A DNA stretch of 64,000 nucleotides from DATLGB01 sp963726825 (GTDB taxonomy: Bacteria; Actinomycetota; Thermoleophilia; Solirubrobacterales; Solirubrobacteraceae). Below are positions 1 to 8,513 of this stretch, in pieces. The stretch covers positions 310,001 through 374,000 of the forward strand of contig CAVSDT010000001.1 of NCBI GenBank assembly GCA_963726825.1, written 5' to 3'. A program made the translations under genes and the position numbers. How positions within the stretch are numbered: position 1 is the stretch's first letter; each line of letters begins with the position of its first letter. The notes beneath the pieces were generated by a model, which searched no databases, had not been told where the DNA came from, and saw only the letters and a list, made by a program, of their open reading frames with translations.

Positions 1-152
1 AAGCCGAGCATCGCCAGCGGCTCGTCACCGCGCGCGTGGAGCAGCTCGATGACGATGTCCGTGTAGCAGTTGGTCTCCCCGTAGGTGCGGCCCGCGCCGT
101 GGATCGGGTGGCGGGCGTACGTCGCCGGGTCCAGCCCGAGGAGGGAGATCAC
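1..152 (-). CDS. DUF1839 family protein, N-terminal fragment (runs off window)
   Basis: Only the first 50 codons are present; the gene continues beyond position 1. The GTG start at 152 overlaps the TGA stop of the amino acid:[carrier protein] ligase by 4 nt (GTGA), so translation is probably coupled. The visible peptide begins VISLLGLDPATYARHPIH and contains ETNCYTDIVIELLHA, which I recognise as the N-terminal signature of DUF1839. The family has no established function known to me. As the fifth gene of the aminoacyl-carrier-protein cassette it may act on the aminoacyl or acyl group held by the carrier protein (inference from position only). Confidence 0.72.
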   Translation of the reverse strand, partial: MISLLGLDPATYARHPIHGAGRTYGETNCYTDIVIELLHARGDEPLAMLG

Positions 153-1078
153 CCGCCCCAGAGCTCCGCGCGCACCTCGCCGGGCCACGTCGCCGGGTCC
201 AGGCCGTGCGTGTTGAGCAGCGCGAGCGTCACGCGCTCGTGGCCGAACCCGAGGCAGCCGGTGTGCGCCGCGCCGCCGCCGTCCATCTCGAGCCCGAAGG
301 CCGAGGAGAAGTGGTCCTGGTGGTAGTTGAACGACGCGACCGCGGTCGGCTCCGGCCCGGCGATCGGGACCTGGATCTCGAACTTGAGCTCCTGCTCCTG
401 CTGGCTGCGGGCCATCATCCGGCCCTTGCGGCCGAAGAACGGGTCGCTGGCGACGTCGAAGCGCGCGTCGAGGCCCAGGCCGCGCAGGAGATCGAGCGCG
501 CGGTCGCGCCAATCGTCGCGCCAGGCGCCGATCGTCTCCGGCTCGCCCAGCCGGACGAGCTCGCGCATGTGGAAGCCCTGCATCCGGGCGGGGTCCCCCG
601 ACGGCTCGGCGCGGAAGACGGGCGCGGCGCCGATGTCGACGGTCAGCCCGCCCGCGGGCAGCGGCCCGCGCGCGGCGATCGCGGGGTAGACCGGGTAGCA
701 GCCGGCCGGGGTCAGCACGAGGTCGGACTGCACGAGCATGTCGGCCCACGGCTCGTGCTCGCCCGCGCGGCGCGAGAGCTCCATCGCCTCGCGCTCGGTG
801 CCCGCGAAGCCGAAGATGCTCGCCGCCAGGTGCGGGAAGGACCCGAGGTAGCCGACGCGCTCGAGCTGCTCGCGCGGGAGCACCGGGCCGAAGCGCAGGG
901 CCTCCGTCGGCTCGGTGATCGCGCGGGTGACGTGGGCGTCGAAGGCCAGCCGGACGTCCTCGAACACCGCGCCGCGGCCGAAGACGCCAGGGACGCCGCT
1001 GGGGATCAGCAGCCGGGCGGCGACCAGGTCCTCGAGGAGCGCCGCCTGGTCAGGGGCGGCCTCGCGGTACTCGGCCAT
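149..1078 (-). CDS. Amino acid--[acyl-carrier-protein] ligase (class II SerRS-like)
   Basis: 309 aa. A truncated class II aminoacyl-tRNA synthetase core lacking the tRNA-binding arm, as in the Bradyrhizobium Bll0957 family, which activates glycine or alanine with ATP and transfers it to the phosphopantetheine of a small carrier protein instead of to tRNA. Motif 2 lies around residues 155-179 (FRAEPSG to HMRELVRLG) and motif 3 is GFGHERVTLAL near 277-287. Cys127, Glu173 and Cys275 are placed to be the three zinc ligands that family members use to bind the amino acid. Start ATG at 1078, 5 nt after the acyl-CoA dehydrogenase stop. The carrier protein and an AcpS sit just upstream in the same operon, which supports the ligase call over a true SerRS; a full-length serS is at 53056-54300. 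Confidence 0.9.
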   Translation of the reverse strand: MAEYREAAPDQAALLEDLVAARLLIPSGVPGVFGRGAVFEDVRLAFDAHVTRAITEPTEALRFGPVLPREQLERVGYLGSFPHLAASIFGFAGTEREAMELSRRAGEHEPWADMLVQSDLVLTPAGCYPVYPAIAARGPLPAGGLTVDIGAAPVFRAEPSGDPARMQGFHMRELVRLGEPETIGAWRDDWRDRALDLLRGLGLDARFDVASDPFFGRKGRMMARSQQEQELKFEIQVPIAGPEPTAVASFNYHQDHFSSAFGLEMDGGGAAHTGCLGFGHERVTLALLNTHGLDPATWPGEVRAELWGG

Positions 1079-1083
1079 CGGCG

Positions 1084-2254
1084 CTAGACGTCCTTGGCGA
1101 CGAGGAGCAGGGACGCGTTCGTCGCGTGGATGCGCTCGTTGGCGACCATCAGCGCGCCCGACATGGCGTCGCGCAGCTGCCGCCCGATCGAGAACGGCGT
1201 GTCGTTCTTGAAGCCCATGATCCCCGTGACCGCCATGGCGTCCCGGCAGATGCTCGGCGCCTGCTCCGACGCCGCCGTCTTGAGCGTGTTGAAGCGCAGC
1301 GCGGCGGCCATCGTGGACAGCCACTCGCGGCCCGGCGCGTCCATCGTCGTCTCGTAGTCGACGAGGCCCTGGGCGACGAGGGTGCGCAACAGGGCGAGCT
1401 CGGCCAGGACCGCTGAGAGCTTGTGCGCTGCGGGCGGCGGCGGGCCGGGCTTGCGCTTGGCGGCCGCCTTCACGAACGCGCGGGCGCGCTCGAAGGCCTC
1501 CGTCGCGATGCCGAGCCACAGATGCGTCCACAGCACGTGCGAGACGGGGACCATCGACTCGGCCGAGATCGTCGCGAAGGGCGTCGGGAGGACCTGGTTG
1601 GCCGGGACGGTCGCCGCGACGACGTAGCCCGGCGAGCAGGTGCCGCGCATCCCGAGCGTGTCCCAGGTCCCCTTGGCCTCCAGCGTGTGCTGGTCGGCGC
1701 GGGAGAGGACGAGGACCTGGTCGCCGGCCTGGGCGTCCGGGCCGCTGCGCAGGGTCGTGAGCAGGTCGTCGGCGTAGGCGCCGTAGGAGACGGTCGGTGC
1801 CTGCTTGACGAACTCCACCGAGCCGTCGTCGCGTGGCACGACGGAGCCGACGGAGGACCCCATGTCGCCGCCCGTGCCGACCTCGGAGGTCACCGACGCC
1901 ATCAGCCGCTGCTCGGCGACCGCGCGGCGCAGGTGCTCCTCGATCGCCGGGGAGCGGTGGCGCACGAGCGTGACGACCTGGATCTGGTGCATGGCGAAGA
2001 CCATCGCGCTGGAGGAGCACGCGCGTCCGAGCACCTCGCACGCCCGCGCGAGCGCGCCGAAGGAAACGCCGTCCCCACCCAGCTCGGTCGGCACGAAGGC
2101 CGACAGCGCCCGCGCCTCGCGCAACGCGTCGATCGTCTCCGCCGGGAAGCGGGCGTCGTGGTCGACGGCCTCCGCGTGCGAGCGCCGCCACGTCGGTGGC
2201 GATGCGCCCGACCGCGTCCAGGAAGGCCTGGTCGGCGTCGACCGCGAGGCTCAT
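1084..2254 (-). CDS. Acyl-CoA dehydrogenase family protein (apparent frameshift near 2185)
   Basis: The flavoprotein body (about 346 aa, ending VAKDV) is open from about 2180 down to 1084. The natural ATG at 2254, which overlaps the carrier-protein stop as ATGA, opens another frame reading MSLAVDADQAFLDAVG. That frame matches the expected N-terminus for about 25 codons and then becomes low-complexity Arg-rich nonsense, while the other frame continues with SHAEAVDHDARFPAETIDAL. One extra base (or two missing) between about 2178 and 2192 explains it. The only in-frame start downstream is a TTG at 2124, which would remove part of the N-terminal helical domain. The protein probably oxidises an acyl or aminoacyl group on the neighbouring carrier protein (inference). 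Either a damaged gene or a base-call error. Confidence 0.8.
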
Positions 2255-2520
2255 GCCGCCGCCGCCTCGAGCTGCGTGAGGGCCGCCTCGATCGAGGCGA
2301 CGGACTCGAAGACGCTGCGCTTGAGCATGGCGTCGGGGAACTCGACGTCGAACTCGTCCTCCAGCGCGAGCATCACGTTGACGCTCGCGTGCGAGGTCAT
2401 GCCCGCCGTGTAGAGGTCGGCGTCGACGGCGAGCGCGGCCGGGTCGGTGTCGAGGCGGGCATGGTCGGCGAGGATCTGACGGATTCGGTCGGTCATGGCG
2501 TCGGGGTCATTGTCGGTCAT
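2251..2520 (-). CDS. Acyl/aminoacyl carrier protein
   Basis: 89 aa, acidic and helical, PP-binding (ACP-like) fold. The phosphopantetheine attachment residue is most likely Ser43 in AGMTSHASVNVML; the usual Asp before the Ser is replaced by Thr, as tolerated in stand-alone carrier proteins of the amino acid:CP ligase systems. The start chosen is ATG 2520 (MTDNDPDAM); ATG 2496 is a shorter alternative and a longer version from 2532 is less likely. It overlaps the AcpS gene by 14 nt upstream and the acyl-CoA dehydrogenase start by 4 nt downstream (ATGA). Expected role: it carries the amino acid loaded by the ligase at 149-1078. Confidence 0.85.
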   Translation of the reverse strand: MTDNDPDAMTDRIRQILADHARLDTDPAALAVDADLYTAGMTSHASVNVMLALEDEFDVEFPDAMLKRSVFESVASIEAALTQLEAAAA

Positions 2521-2929
2521 TATCCCGCGCAACTGAAACCCCTCGTTCAGCGGCGCCGACGGCGACCGCCGTCGCGAGCCCCGCCTCGTGGGTGATGGAC
2601 ACGGCGATGTCGGTCATCCCCTGCTCGTCCGCCAGCCGCCGCAGCGTGCCATGGAGCGTCAGCTCGGGGTGCCCGCCCGGCGCGCGGAGGACCTCCGCGT
2701 CCGTCCAGGCGAAGCCGCCGGCCCCGGCGCGCACGGCCTTCACGGCGGCCTCCTTGGCGGCCCAGCGCCCCGCGAGGCGCGTGACGTCGAGGGTCCCGTC
2801 GGCGCCGGTGCAGTCGGCGCGCTCGGCGGGGGTGTAGATCCGCGCGAGGTAGCGATCCCCGTGGGCGTCCAGCGCGGCCTGCACCGCGGAGACGGCAACG
2901 CAGTCGATGCCTGTGCGCAAGCTCACCAC
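2507..2929 (-). CDS. acpS: Holo-[acyl-carrier-protein] synthase (4'-phosphopantetheinyl transferase)
   Basis: 140 aa, AcpS-type group. It transfers 4'-phosphopantetheine from CoA to the Ser of a carrier protein using Mg2+. Visible motifs: TGIDCVAV near the N-terminus (metal-binding Asp of the GxDxxxxxR motif, here with Gln in place of the usual Arg) and RWAAKEAAVKAV (the KEAxxKA signature). GTG start at 2929; a second GTG follows directly. First gene of the cassette and overlapping the carrier-protein gene, so it is probably the dedicated activator of that protein, though it could also be the general AcpS of the cell. The promoter must lie in the short gap before tRNA-Ser. Confidence 0.88.
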   Translation of the reverse strand: MVSLRTGIDCVAVSAVQAALDAHGDRYLARIYTPAERADCTGADGTLDVTRLAGRWAAKEAAVKAVRAGAGGFAWTDAEVLRAPGGHPELTLHGTLRRLADEQGMTDIAVSITHEAGLATAVAVGAAERGVSVARDNDRQ

Positions 2930-2933
2930 AAAG

Positions 2934-3023
2934 CGGAGAGGGCGGGATTCGAACCCGCGATGGGGCTCTTAACCCCATACTCGCTTAGCAGGCGAGTGCC
3001 TTCAGCCTCTCGGCCACCTCTCC
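2934..3023 (-). tRNA. tRNA-Ser (GCT anticodon)
   Basis: 90-nt class II tRNA on the minus strand. The acceptor stem GGAGAGG/CCTCTCC pairs perfectly, the anticodon loop contains CTGCTAA (anticodon GCT, reading AGC/AGU), there is a long variable arm (GTATGGGGTTAAGAGCCCCATC region) and the T-loop is GGTTCGAATCC. CCA is not encoded. It lies between acpS and the plus-strand GGDEF/HD-GYP gene. Confidence 0.96.
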
Positions 3024-3124
3024 GGGAGCGCCGGACTCTAGGGGATGGGCGATTGGCGGACCCCTTCTCAGCCACGGGTCAAGAACCGCGCCGGTCTGCC
3101 GATTGTCCGGGGGTGCACCGCCTC

Positions 3125-5824
3125 ATGGACGTCCGCCGAGGCCCGTCCGGACATGACGATCGAACCAGCCCCACCGCCGTGGCCCTGGCGGCCGTCGCCC
3201 GGCTGCTGTCAGCCGTCTCGGAGCCGGAGCTGCTCGACGCGTTCGTCGACGGGGCCACGCGCTGCTTCGATGCCGCGGACGCGGTCGTCCTGCTGCACGA
3301 GCCCGGCGCCGATCACCGGTTGCGGATCGCCACCGGGCCCCGGTCCGGTGAACGCGTCAAGCGGGGCGACCACCCGCTGCTCGCCCGCCTGCTGGAGCAC
3401 CGGGTGGCGCACCTGCGCGCGGGCCGCCGTGCCAGCAGAGAGCTCCTGCGGCTCCTCACAGGCGCGCAGGGCCCGGGCGTCGCGATGCTCCTCCTGCTGC
3501 GCGACACCGACGGCCACGACGCCGTCCTGGCCCTGACCGGCCTCGCGCCGCCGCCGACCGACACCGTCGACGTGTCCGTCGCCGCCGCCTTCGCGGACGC
3601 CGGCGCCGCCGCGATCGTGCGCCTGCGCGTCGCCACCGAGCATGCCCGCCAGGCCGAGCAGCAGCGCGCGCTGACTCGCGCGGCCAAGCAGCTCAACGAG
3701 TCGCTGGACCTCGGGACCGTCCTGATGCGGATCGTGCACGAGGCGGTGACGATCCTCGGCGCCGACACCTCCGCCGTCTACCGCCGCACCGACCGCGGCG
3801 GCGCGCTCGTGGACACCGCCTTCGGCATGCCGCCGGAGACCCTCGGCTGGGAGATGCCGCCCGGCACCGGGGTCGCCGGGCGCGTGATGCAGGACGGCCG
3901 GCCGCGCATCGCCAGCGACTACCCCGCGATGAGCGGCCTGCCGCCGGGCTCGCCGATGGACGGGATCTGCAGCGCCATCGCCGCCCCGATGCAGTGGGAG
4001 GGCAGCGTCAAGGGCGCGCTCACCGTCGGCTTCCGCACGCCGCGCGACATCACCCAGGCCGACCTCGAGCTGCTCGAGACGTTCGCCGAGCTCGCCGCCA
4101 GCGCCTACGCGAACGCCACCGCCCATGCGGGCATCGTCCAGGCCGCGCGGACGGACGGCCTGACGGGCTGCCTCAACCACGCGGCGCTGCATCAGTCGCT
4201 CGAGCTCGAGATCGAGCGCTGCCGCCGGACGGACGCGCCGCTGTCGCTCGTCCTCATCGATCTCGACCACTTCAAGGACGTCAACGAGCGCCTCGGCCAC
4301 CTGGCGGGCGACGACGCACTCCGCCGCGCGGGCGCTGCGCTGCGTCACGCGACGCGGCCCTACGACCTCGCGGCCCGGTACGGCGGGGACGAGTTCGCGC
4401 TCGTGGCGGTCGGCGCGGGGGCGCAGACCGGGCTGGAGGTCGCGACTCGGACGCTCGAGCGCATCGACGCCGAGCTCGGGTCGCTCGTCGGGCCGGGCGT
4501 GGCGACCGCCACCGCCGGCGTCGCGGAGTGGCACCCGCGCCAGGGCGTCACGGAGCTCGTCGCCGCCGCAGACCGCGCGCTGCTGTGGGCCAAGCAGGGC
4601 GATGGGCGCGGGCGCGCCCTCGCCGAGAACGCGGTCCCCGACGACTTCCGTCCGGTGCACGCCCGCCCGTGCAGCGACCCCGCCGCCACGCCCGCCCGGT
4701 CGTTCGAGCGCCTCGACGAGCGCCTGCGCAAGCGCACGCGCCAGCTCGCGCTGGCGGCCGGCCTCGGCGCACGGCTGGCCGCCATGACCGACGAGCGGTC
4801 GATCCTCGAGGCGACCGCCGATGAGCTGCACCGCGCCTTCGGCTACTTCTGCTGCGCGATCGTCAAGGTCGAGGACGGGCGGACCTTCGCCCCCGTCCTG
4901 CGCGGCGACCCGTTCCTGCGCCTGGAGGCGGCCAACTGGTCGCAGCCGTGGAACACCGGGCTCACCGGCCGCTGCTTCCGCACGCGCCGACCGGTGCTGG
5001 TCAACGACGTCCACGCGGATCCGGACTACTACGGCACGGAGGCGACGGCCGACGTCCACTCCGAGCTCGTGGTTCCGATCACGGTCGACGGCGAGCTGTG
5101 GGGGGCGGTCAACCTCGAGGAGCGCGAGCCGGGCGCCTTCGACGTCGACGACCTCACGCTGATCGAGACCATCACCGCCCAGGTCGGTTCCGCCCTGCGT
5201 TCCGTCGCCTACTACGACCGTCTCGAGCGCGCCTACCTCGGCACGGCCGAGGCGCTGGCCGGGGCGCTGGAGGCCAAGGACGCCTACACCGCCGACCATG
5301 CGCGCGAGATCGCCGAGCAGGCCGCGACCGTCGCGACCGCCATGGGCCTCTCCGAGGCGGAGGTCCGCGACGTCCGCCTCGCGGCGGTCCTGCACGACAT
5401 CGGCAAGATCGCGGTCCCCGAGGCGATCCTCAACAAGCCGGGGCCGCTGACCGACGCCGAGTTCGAGGTCGTCAAGCGCCACACGATCGTCGGCGAGCAG
5501 ATCCTGGCGCCCGTCGAGTTCCTCGCCGGCGTCTGTCCCCTCGTGCGTCACGAGCACGAGCGCTGGGACGGGGGCGGCTACCCCGACGGCCTTGCCGGCG
5601 AGGCGATCCCGCTCGGCTCGCGGATCATCCTCGCCTGCGACGCGCTGCACGCGATGACGTCGGACCGGCCCTACCGCAAGGCGCTCTCCACGGCGACCGC
5701 CCACGCCGAGCTGCGTCGCCACGCCGGGACGCAGTTCGACCCGGCCGTGGTGGACGTCCTGCTCGGGCCCGCGGCGACCGTCAGCCTTTCAGCGGCTGAG
5801 CCGCCAGCCCGCGTCCCCCGCTAG
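3125..5824 (+). CDS. GAF-GGDEF-GAF-HD-GYP bifunctional cyclic-di-GMP enzyme
   Basis: About 899 aa with start ATG 3125 (MDVRRGPSG). No membrane segments are visible, so probably cytosolic. Domain order: a degenerate GAF-like region (about 15-170), a second GAF (about 190-345), GGDEF (about 350-510, intact YGGDEF at about 419-424), a third GAF (about 550-705) and an HD-GYP phosphodiesterase (about 720-890) with HDIGK near 756 and WDGGGYPDGL near 815. Both catalytic halves keep their key residues, so it could make and break c-di-GMP, switched by ligands of the GAF domains (inference). The last 36 nt overlap the 3' end of convergent zwf. A c-di-GMP riboswitch lies 5 kb downstream. Confidence 0.88.
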   Translation: MDVRRGPSGHDDRTSPTAVALAAVARLLSAVSEPELLDAFVDGATRCFDAADAVVLLHEPGADHRLRIATGPRSGERVKRGDHPLLARLLEHRVAHLRAGRRASRELLRLLTGAQGPGVAMLLLLRDTDGHDAVLALTGLAPPPTDTVDVSVAAAFADAGAAAIVRLRVATEHARQAEQQRALTRAAKQLNESLDLGTVLMRIVHEAVTILGADTSAVYRRTDRGGALVDTAFGMPPETLGWEMPPGTGVAGRVMQDGRPRIASDYPAMSGLPPGSPMDGICSAIAAPMQWEGSVKGALTVGFRTPRDITQADLELLETFAELAASAYANATAHAGIVQAARTDGLTGCLNHAALHQSLELEIERCRRTDAPLSLVLIDLDHFKDVNERLGHLAGDDALRRAGAALRHATRPYDLAARYGGDEFALVAVGAGAQTGLEVATRTLERIDAELGSLVGPGVATATAGVAEWHPRQGVTELVAAADRALLWAKQGDGRGRALAENAVPDDFRPVHARPCSDPAATPARSFERLDERLRKRTRQLALAAGLGARLAAMTDERSILEATADELHRAFGYFCCAIVKVEDGRTFAPVLRGDPFLRLEAANWSQPWNTGLTGRCFRTRRPVLVNDVHADPDYYGTEATADVHSELVVPITVDGELWGAVNLEEREPGAFDVDDLTLIETITAQVGSALRSVAYYDRLERAYLGTAEALAGALEAKDAYTADHAREIAEQAATVATAMGLSEAEVRDVRLAAVLHDIGKIAVPEAILNKPGPLTDAEFEVVKRHTIVGEQILAPVEFLAGVCPLVRHEHERWDGGGYPDGLAGEAIPLGSRIILACDALHAMTSDRPYRKALSTATAHAELRRHAGTQFDPAVVDVLLGPAATVSLSAAEPPARVPR

Positions 5825-7219
5825 CTCCGCCGCCGCGTCCGGACCCCACGAGCCCTTGGCGTAGGACTGCGGCTGCGGCGGATCGTCGAGCAGCGGCTGG
5901 GCGATCTCCCACAGCCGCTCGATCTCGTCCGAGCGGGTGAAGAGGAGGTGGTCGCCGAGCATCACGTCGTGGAGCAGGCGCTCGTAGGCCTCCAGCGAGC
6001 CGATGTCCTCCCCGCCGGCCCCGCCGAGGTCGAGGCGCATCGTGGCGGGGACGAGATCCAGCGACGGGCCGGGAAGCTTCCCGAACAGGTCGAGGGTGAC
6101 CTCCGGCTCGTCGGCGAGCGCGAAGGAGAGCTCGTTGGCCTGCCCCTTCGGGGTGCTCTCGGCGGCGGTGAACATCGACAGGGGGGGCGACTTGAAGCCG
6201 ATGGTGATCGCCGACCCCTTCGCCTCGAGCTCCTTGCCCGTGCGCAGGAGGAAGGGGACGCCCTGCCAGCGCCACGAGTCGACCTCGGCGCGCAGGGCGA
6301 CGAACGTCTCCGTGTTCGAGCCGTCCTCGACGTCCTCGTCCTCGTCGTAGCCCTCGAACTGGCCGTAGACGGCGTGCGCCGGGTCCAGCGGCTGCATGGC
6401 GCGGAAGACCTTGGCCTTCTCGTCGCGCAGGCCGGCGGCGTCGAGCTGGACGGGGGGCTCGAGCGCGACGATGCCGAGCAGCTGGGAGAGGTGCGTGACG
6501 ACCATGTCCTTGAACGCGCCGGTGGCGTCGTAGAAGGCGCCGCGGCCCTCCAGGCCGAGGTCCTCGGGCACGTCGATCTGCACGTAGGCGATGTGGTCGC
6601 GGTTCCAGATCGGCTCGAGCAGGCCGTTGGCGAAGCGGGCGGCGAGCAGGTTCTGCGCCGCCTCCTTGCCGAGGAAGTGGTCGATGCGGAAGACCTGGTC
6701 CTCGTCGAAGCTCTCGTGGACCTTCGCGTTGAGCTCCTTCGCCGTCTCGAGGTCCGTGCCGAACGGCTTCTCCATCACGATGCGGGCGCGCTCGTGGAGG
6801 CCGGTCTCGCCGAGCATCCCGACCATGCCGAGCATCGCGCCCGGGGGGACGGAGAGGTAGATCAGCCGGCGCACCTCGTCGCCGCCCATGTCCTCCTCGA
6901 GCTTCGAGACGGCCTGCGCGAGGTCCTTCCCGTCGTCGGCGTCGGAGGACTGGAAGGAGATGCGGTCCTTGAAGTCCGTCCACAGGTCCTCGTCGACGTC
7001 GGCGTGGCCGTGCTCGTCGAGCATCTCCCGCACCTGGTCGCGGAACTCGTCGTCGGAGCCGGGCGAGTGGCGGCCCGAGCCGATGATGCGGAAGTCCTCC
7101 GGCATCAGGCCCGCCTGGGCGAGGTGGAAGAGGCCGGGGAACAGCTTGCGCGCGGCGAGGTCGCCCGTGGCGCCGAAGACGATCAGGACGTGCGGGTCGG
7201 GGCGGGAGGCGTCGGTCAT
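5789..7219 (-). CDS. zwf: Glucose-6-phosphate 1-dehydrogenase
   Basis: 476 aa, close to the usual family length. Catalyses NADP-dependent oxidation of glucose-6-phosphate to 6-phosphogluconolactone, the first step of the oxidative pentose phosphate pathway. N-terminal Rossmann motif VFGATGDLAARKLFP, substrate-binding and catalytic motif RIDHFLGKEAAQN, and EKPFGTD are all present. ATG start at 7219. It lies just downstream (23 nt) of the DUF445 gene on the same strand and overlaps the c-di-GMP enzyme tail-to-tail by 36 nt. No gnd, tal or pgl neighbour is seen here, so it is not in the usual pentose phosphate operon. Confidence 0.96.
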   Translation of the reverse strand: MTDASRPDPHVLIVFGATGDLAARKLFPGLFHLAQAGLMPEDFRIIGSGRHSPGSDDEFRDQVREMLDEHGHADVDEDLWTDFKDRISFQSSDADDGKDLAQAVSKLEEDMGGDEVRRLIYLSVPPGAMLGMVGMLGETGLHERARIVMEKPFGTDLETAKELNAKVHESFDEDQVFRIDHFLGKEAAQNLLAARFANGLLEPIWNRDHIAYVQIDVPEDLGLEGRGAFYDATGAFKDMVVTHLSQLLGIVALEPPVQLDAAGLRDEKAKVFRAMQPLDPAHAVYGQFEGYDEDEDVEDGSNTETFVALRAEVDSWRWQGVPFLLRTGKELEAKGSAITIGFKSPPLSMFTAAESTPKGQANELSFALADEPEVTLDLFGKLPGPSLDLVPATMRLDLGGAGGEDIGSLEAYERLLHDVMLGDHLLFTRSDEIERLWEIAQPLLDDPPQPQSYAKGSWGPDAAAELAGDAGWRLSR

Positions 7220-7241
7220 CGGTTGTGGCCTACCCAGGGGG

Positions 7242-8513
7242 CTAGACGCCGAAGATCAGCAGATGGAGGCCGCCGGCGAGCAGGCCGAGCACGGCGCCGT
7301 GGAGGATCAGCAGCCACTCGTCCTCGCGCATCGCCGAGCGCAGCATCTCGGAGAAGTCCTCCGGCGGCAGCTCGCCCATCCGCGTGGCGATCAGCTCGTG
7401 GATCTGCTCGCTCTGGCGGCGGTTGAAGTCCTCGTCCATCAAGGGGGTCATCGTGTAGTCGACGCCCTCGGACGCCATCGTGTCGCGGATGGTGTCGTAC
7501 TCGCGCGTGCCGACGGCGGCCCGCACGAGCGGGCGCAGCTGGCCGGCGGTGCGGTCCAGCGCCGGGCGCAGCGCCTGCTCGATCAGCGTGCGCGTGCGAT
7601 CCGAGCGCGGGCCGTTCATCAGCTCCTCGCCGATGTTGCGCACGGTGACGATCTCCTCCGCGATCACGTCCGCGTACGCCGTCGCGGCGTGCTTCTGGCG
7701 CTTGAGGAACAGGCCCTGCCACGTCCAGCGGCCGAGGATGCGCCGCGGCTGCACGGGCTCGAAGATCATCGAGATCGCCAGCCAGTTCGTCGCCCAGCCG
7801 ACGAGCGTGCCGAGCACCAGCAGGACCCACCACATGGGCAGCAGGTGCATGATGAACACGACGGGGATGCCGAGGGCGAAGCCGAAGAAGAAGCCGAAGT
7901 TGATGATGAAGCGCAGCTCCTTGTCCCCGACCTCCTGGAAGATCCGGTTGGCCAGCTCCGGGCGGGCCTCGATGTGGTCGATCACCATCAGCTTGACGTC
8001 GAGGAGCTGATCGATGTTCTCGCCGATCCGGTCGGTGACCTCGTGCACGACCTCAGGCAGCTGCGCCTCCACGCGGTCGTGGACGATCCGCTTCGCGCGC
8101 GGCGGCAGGTCCCGCCACAGCTGGGGGTACTCGCGTTCCATCGTGCGGTCGACGAGGTCGTGGACGTCGCTCGTGGACGTCTTGAGGATGTGCTCGGCGA
8201 TCACGTCGGGGTCGAGCTTGTCGTAGAAGTCGCCCGGCCCGCCGACCTTCGCGATCCCCTTGTCGACGGCGATCGAGCCCATCTTCGCGGCGCGGGAGGG
8301 GATGATCCCCTGCCAGCCGATCCCCCCGTGCATGACGCCCGGGATCTGCTGGACCTTGCGGGGCAGCAGGTCGACGACCCCCGCGAGCCCCGGCAGGCGA
8401 AAGCCCTTGAACTGCACCGGGTGAAACAGCATCCAGATGCCCGACCAGTTGGTGATCCAGCCGATCGCGCCCATGAAGAGGGGGATCGTCAGGTCCTTGA
8501 TCAGGTCGCTCAC
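7242..8513 (-). CDS. DUF445 family membrane protein
   Basis: 423 aa. GTG start at 8513 overlaps the stop of the upstream Abi-alpha-like gene (GTGA). Hydrophobic segments: an N-terminal helix (IPLFMGAIGWITNW, about 9-25), a central pair (INFGFFFGFALGIPVVFIMHLL to WWVLLVLGTLVGWATNW) and a C-terminal helix (LILHGAVLGLLAGGLHLLIF). The repeated WITNWSGIWMLFHPVQ and WATNWLAISMIFEPVQ blocks show that the DUF445 unit is duplicated. The soluble parts are helical and charged. Function unknown; family members are inner-membrane proteins of the YheB/YjiN type. Coupling to the Abi-alpha-like gene suggests the two proteins work together. Confidence 0.85.
   Translation of the reverse strand: MSDLIKDLTIPLFMGAIGWITNWSGIWMLFHPVQFKGFRLPGLAGVVDLLPRKVQQIPGVMHGGIGWQGIIPSRAAKMGSIAVDKGIAKVGGPGDFYDKLDPDVIAEHILKTSTSDVHDLVDRTMEREYPQLWRDLPPRAKRIVHDRVEAQLPEVVHEVTDRIGENIDQLLDVKLMVIDHIEARPELANRIFQEVGDKELRFIINFGFFFGFALGIPVVFIMHLLPMWWVLLVLGTLVGWATNWLAISMIFEPVQPRRILGRWTWQGLFLKRQKHAATAYADVIAEEIVTVRNIGEELMNGPRSDRTRTLIEQALRPALDRTAGQLRPLVRAAVGTREYDTIRDTMASEGVDYTMTPLMDEDFNRRQSEQIHELIATRMGELPPEDFSEMLRSAMREDEWLLILHGAVLGLLAGGLHLLIFGV

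Noticed and set aside
149..1078. Second seryl-tRNA synthetase
   Set aside because: It is only 309 aa, lacks the coiled-coil tRNA arm and sits with a carrier protein and AcpS; a full serS exists at 53056-54300.
3209..5722. Very long open frame opposite the GGDEF/HD-GYP gene (minus strand)
   Set aside because: Composition is Arg/Gly/Ala/Val/Asp-rich with no domain signature, as expected for the complement of a high-GC gene; the plus strand has clear catalytic motifs.
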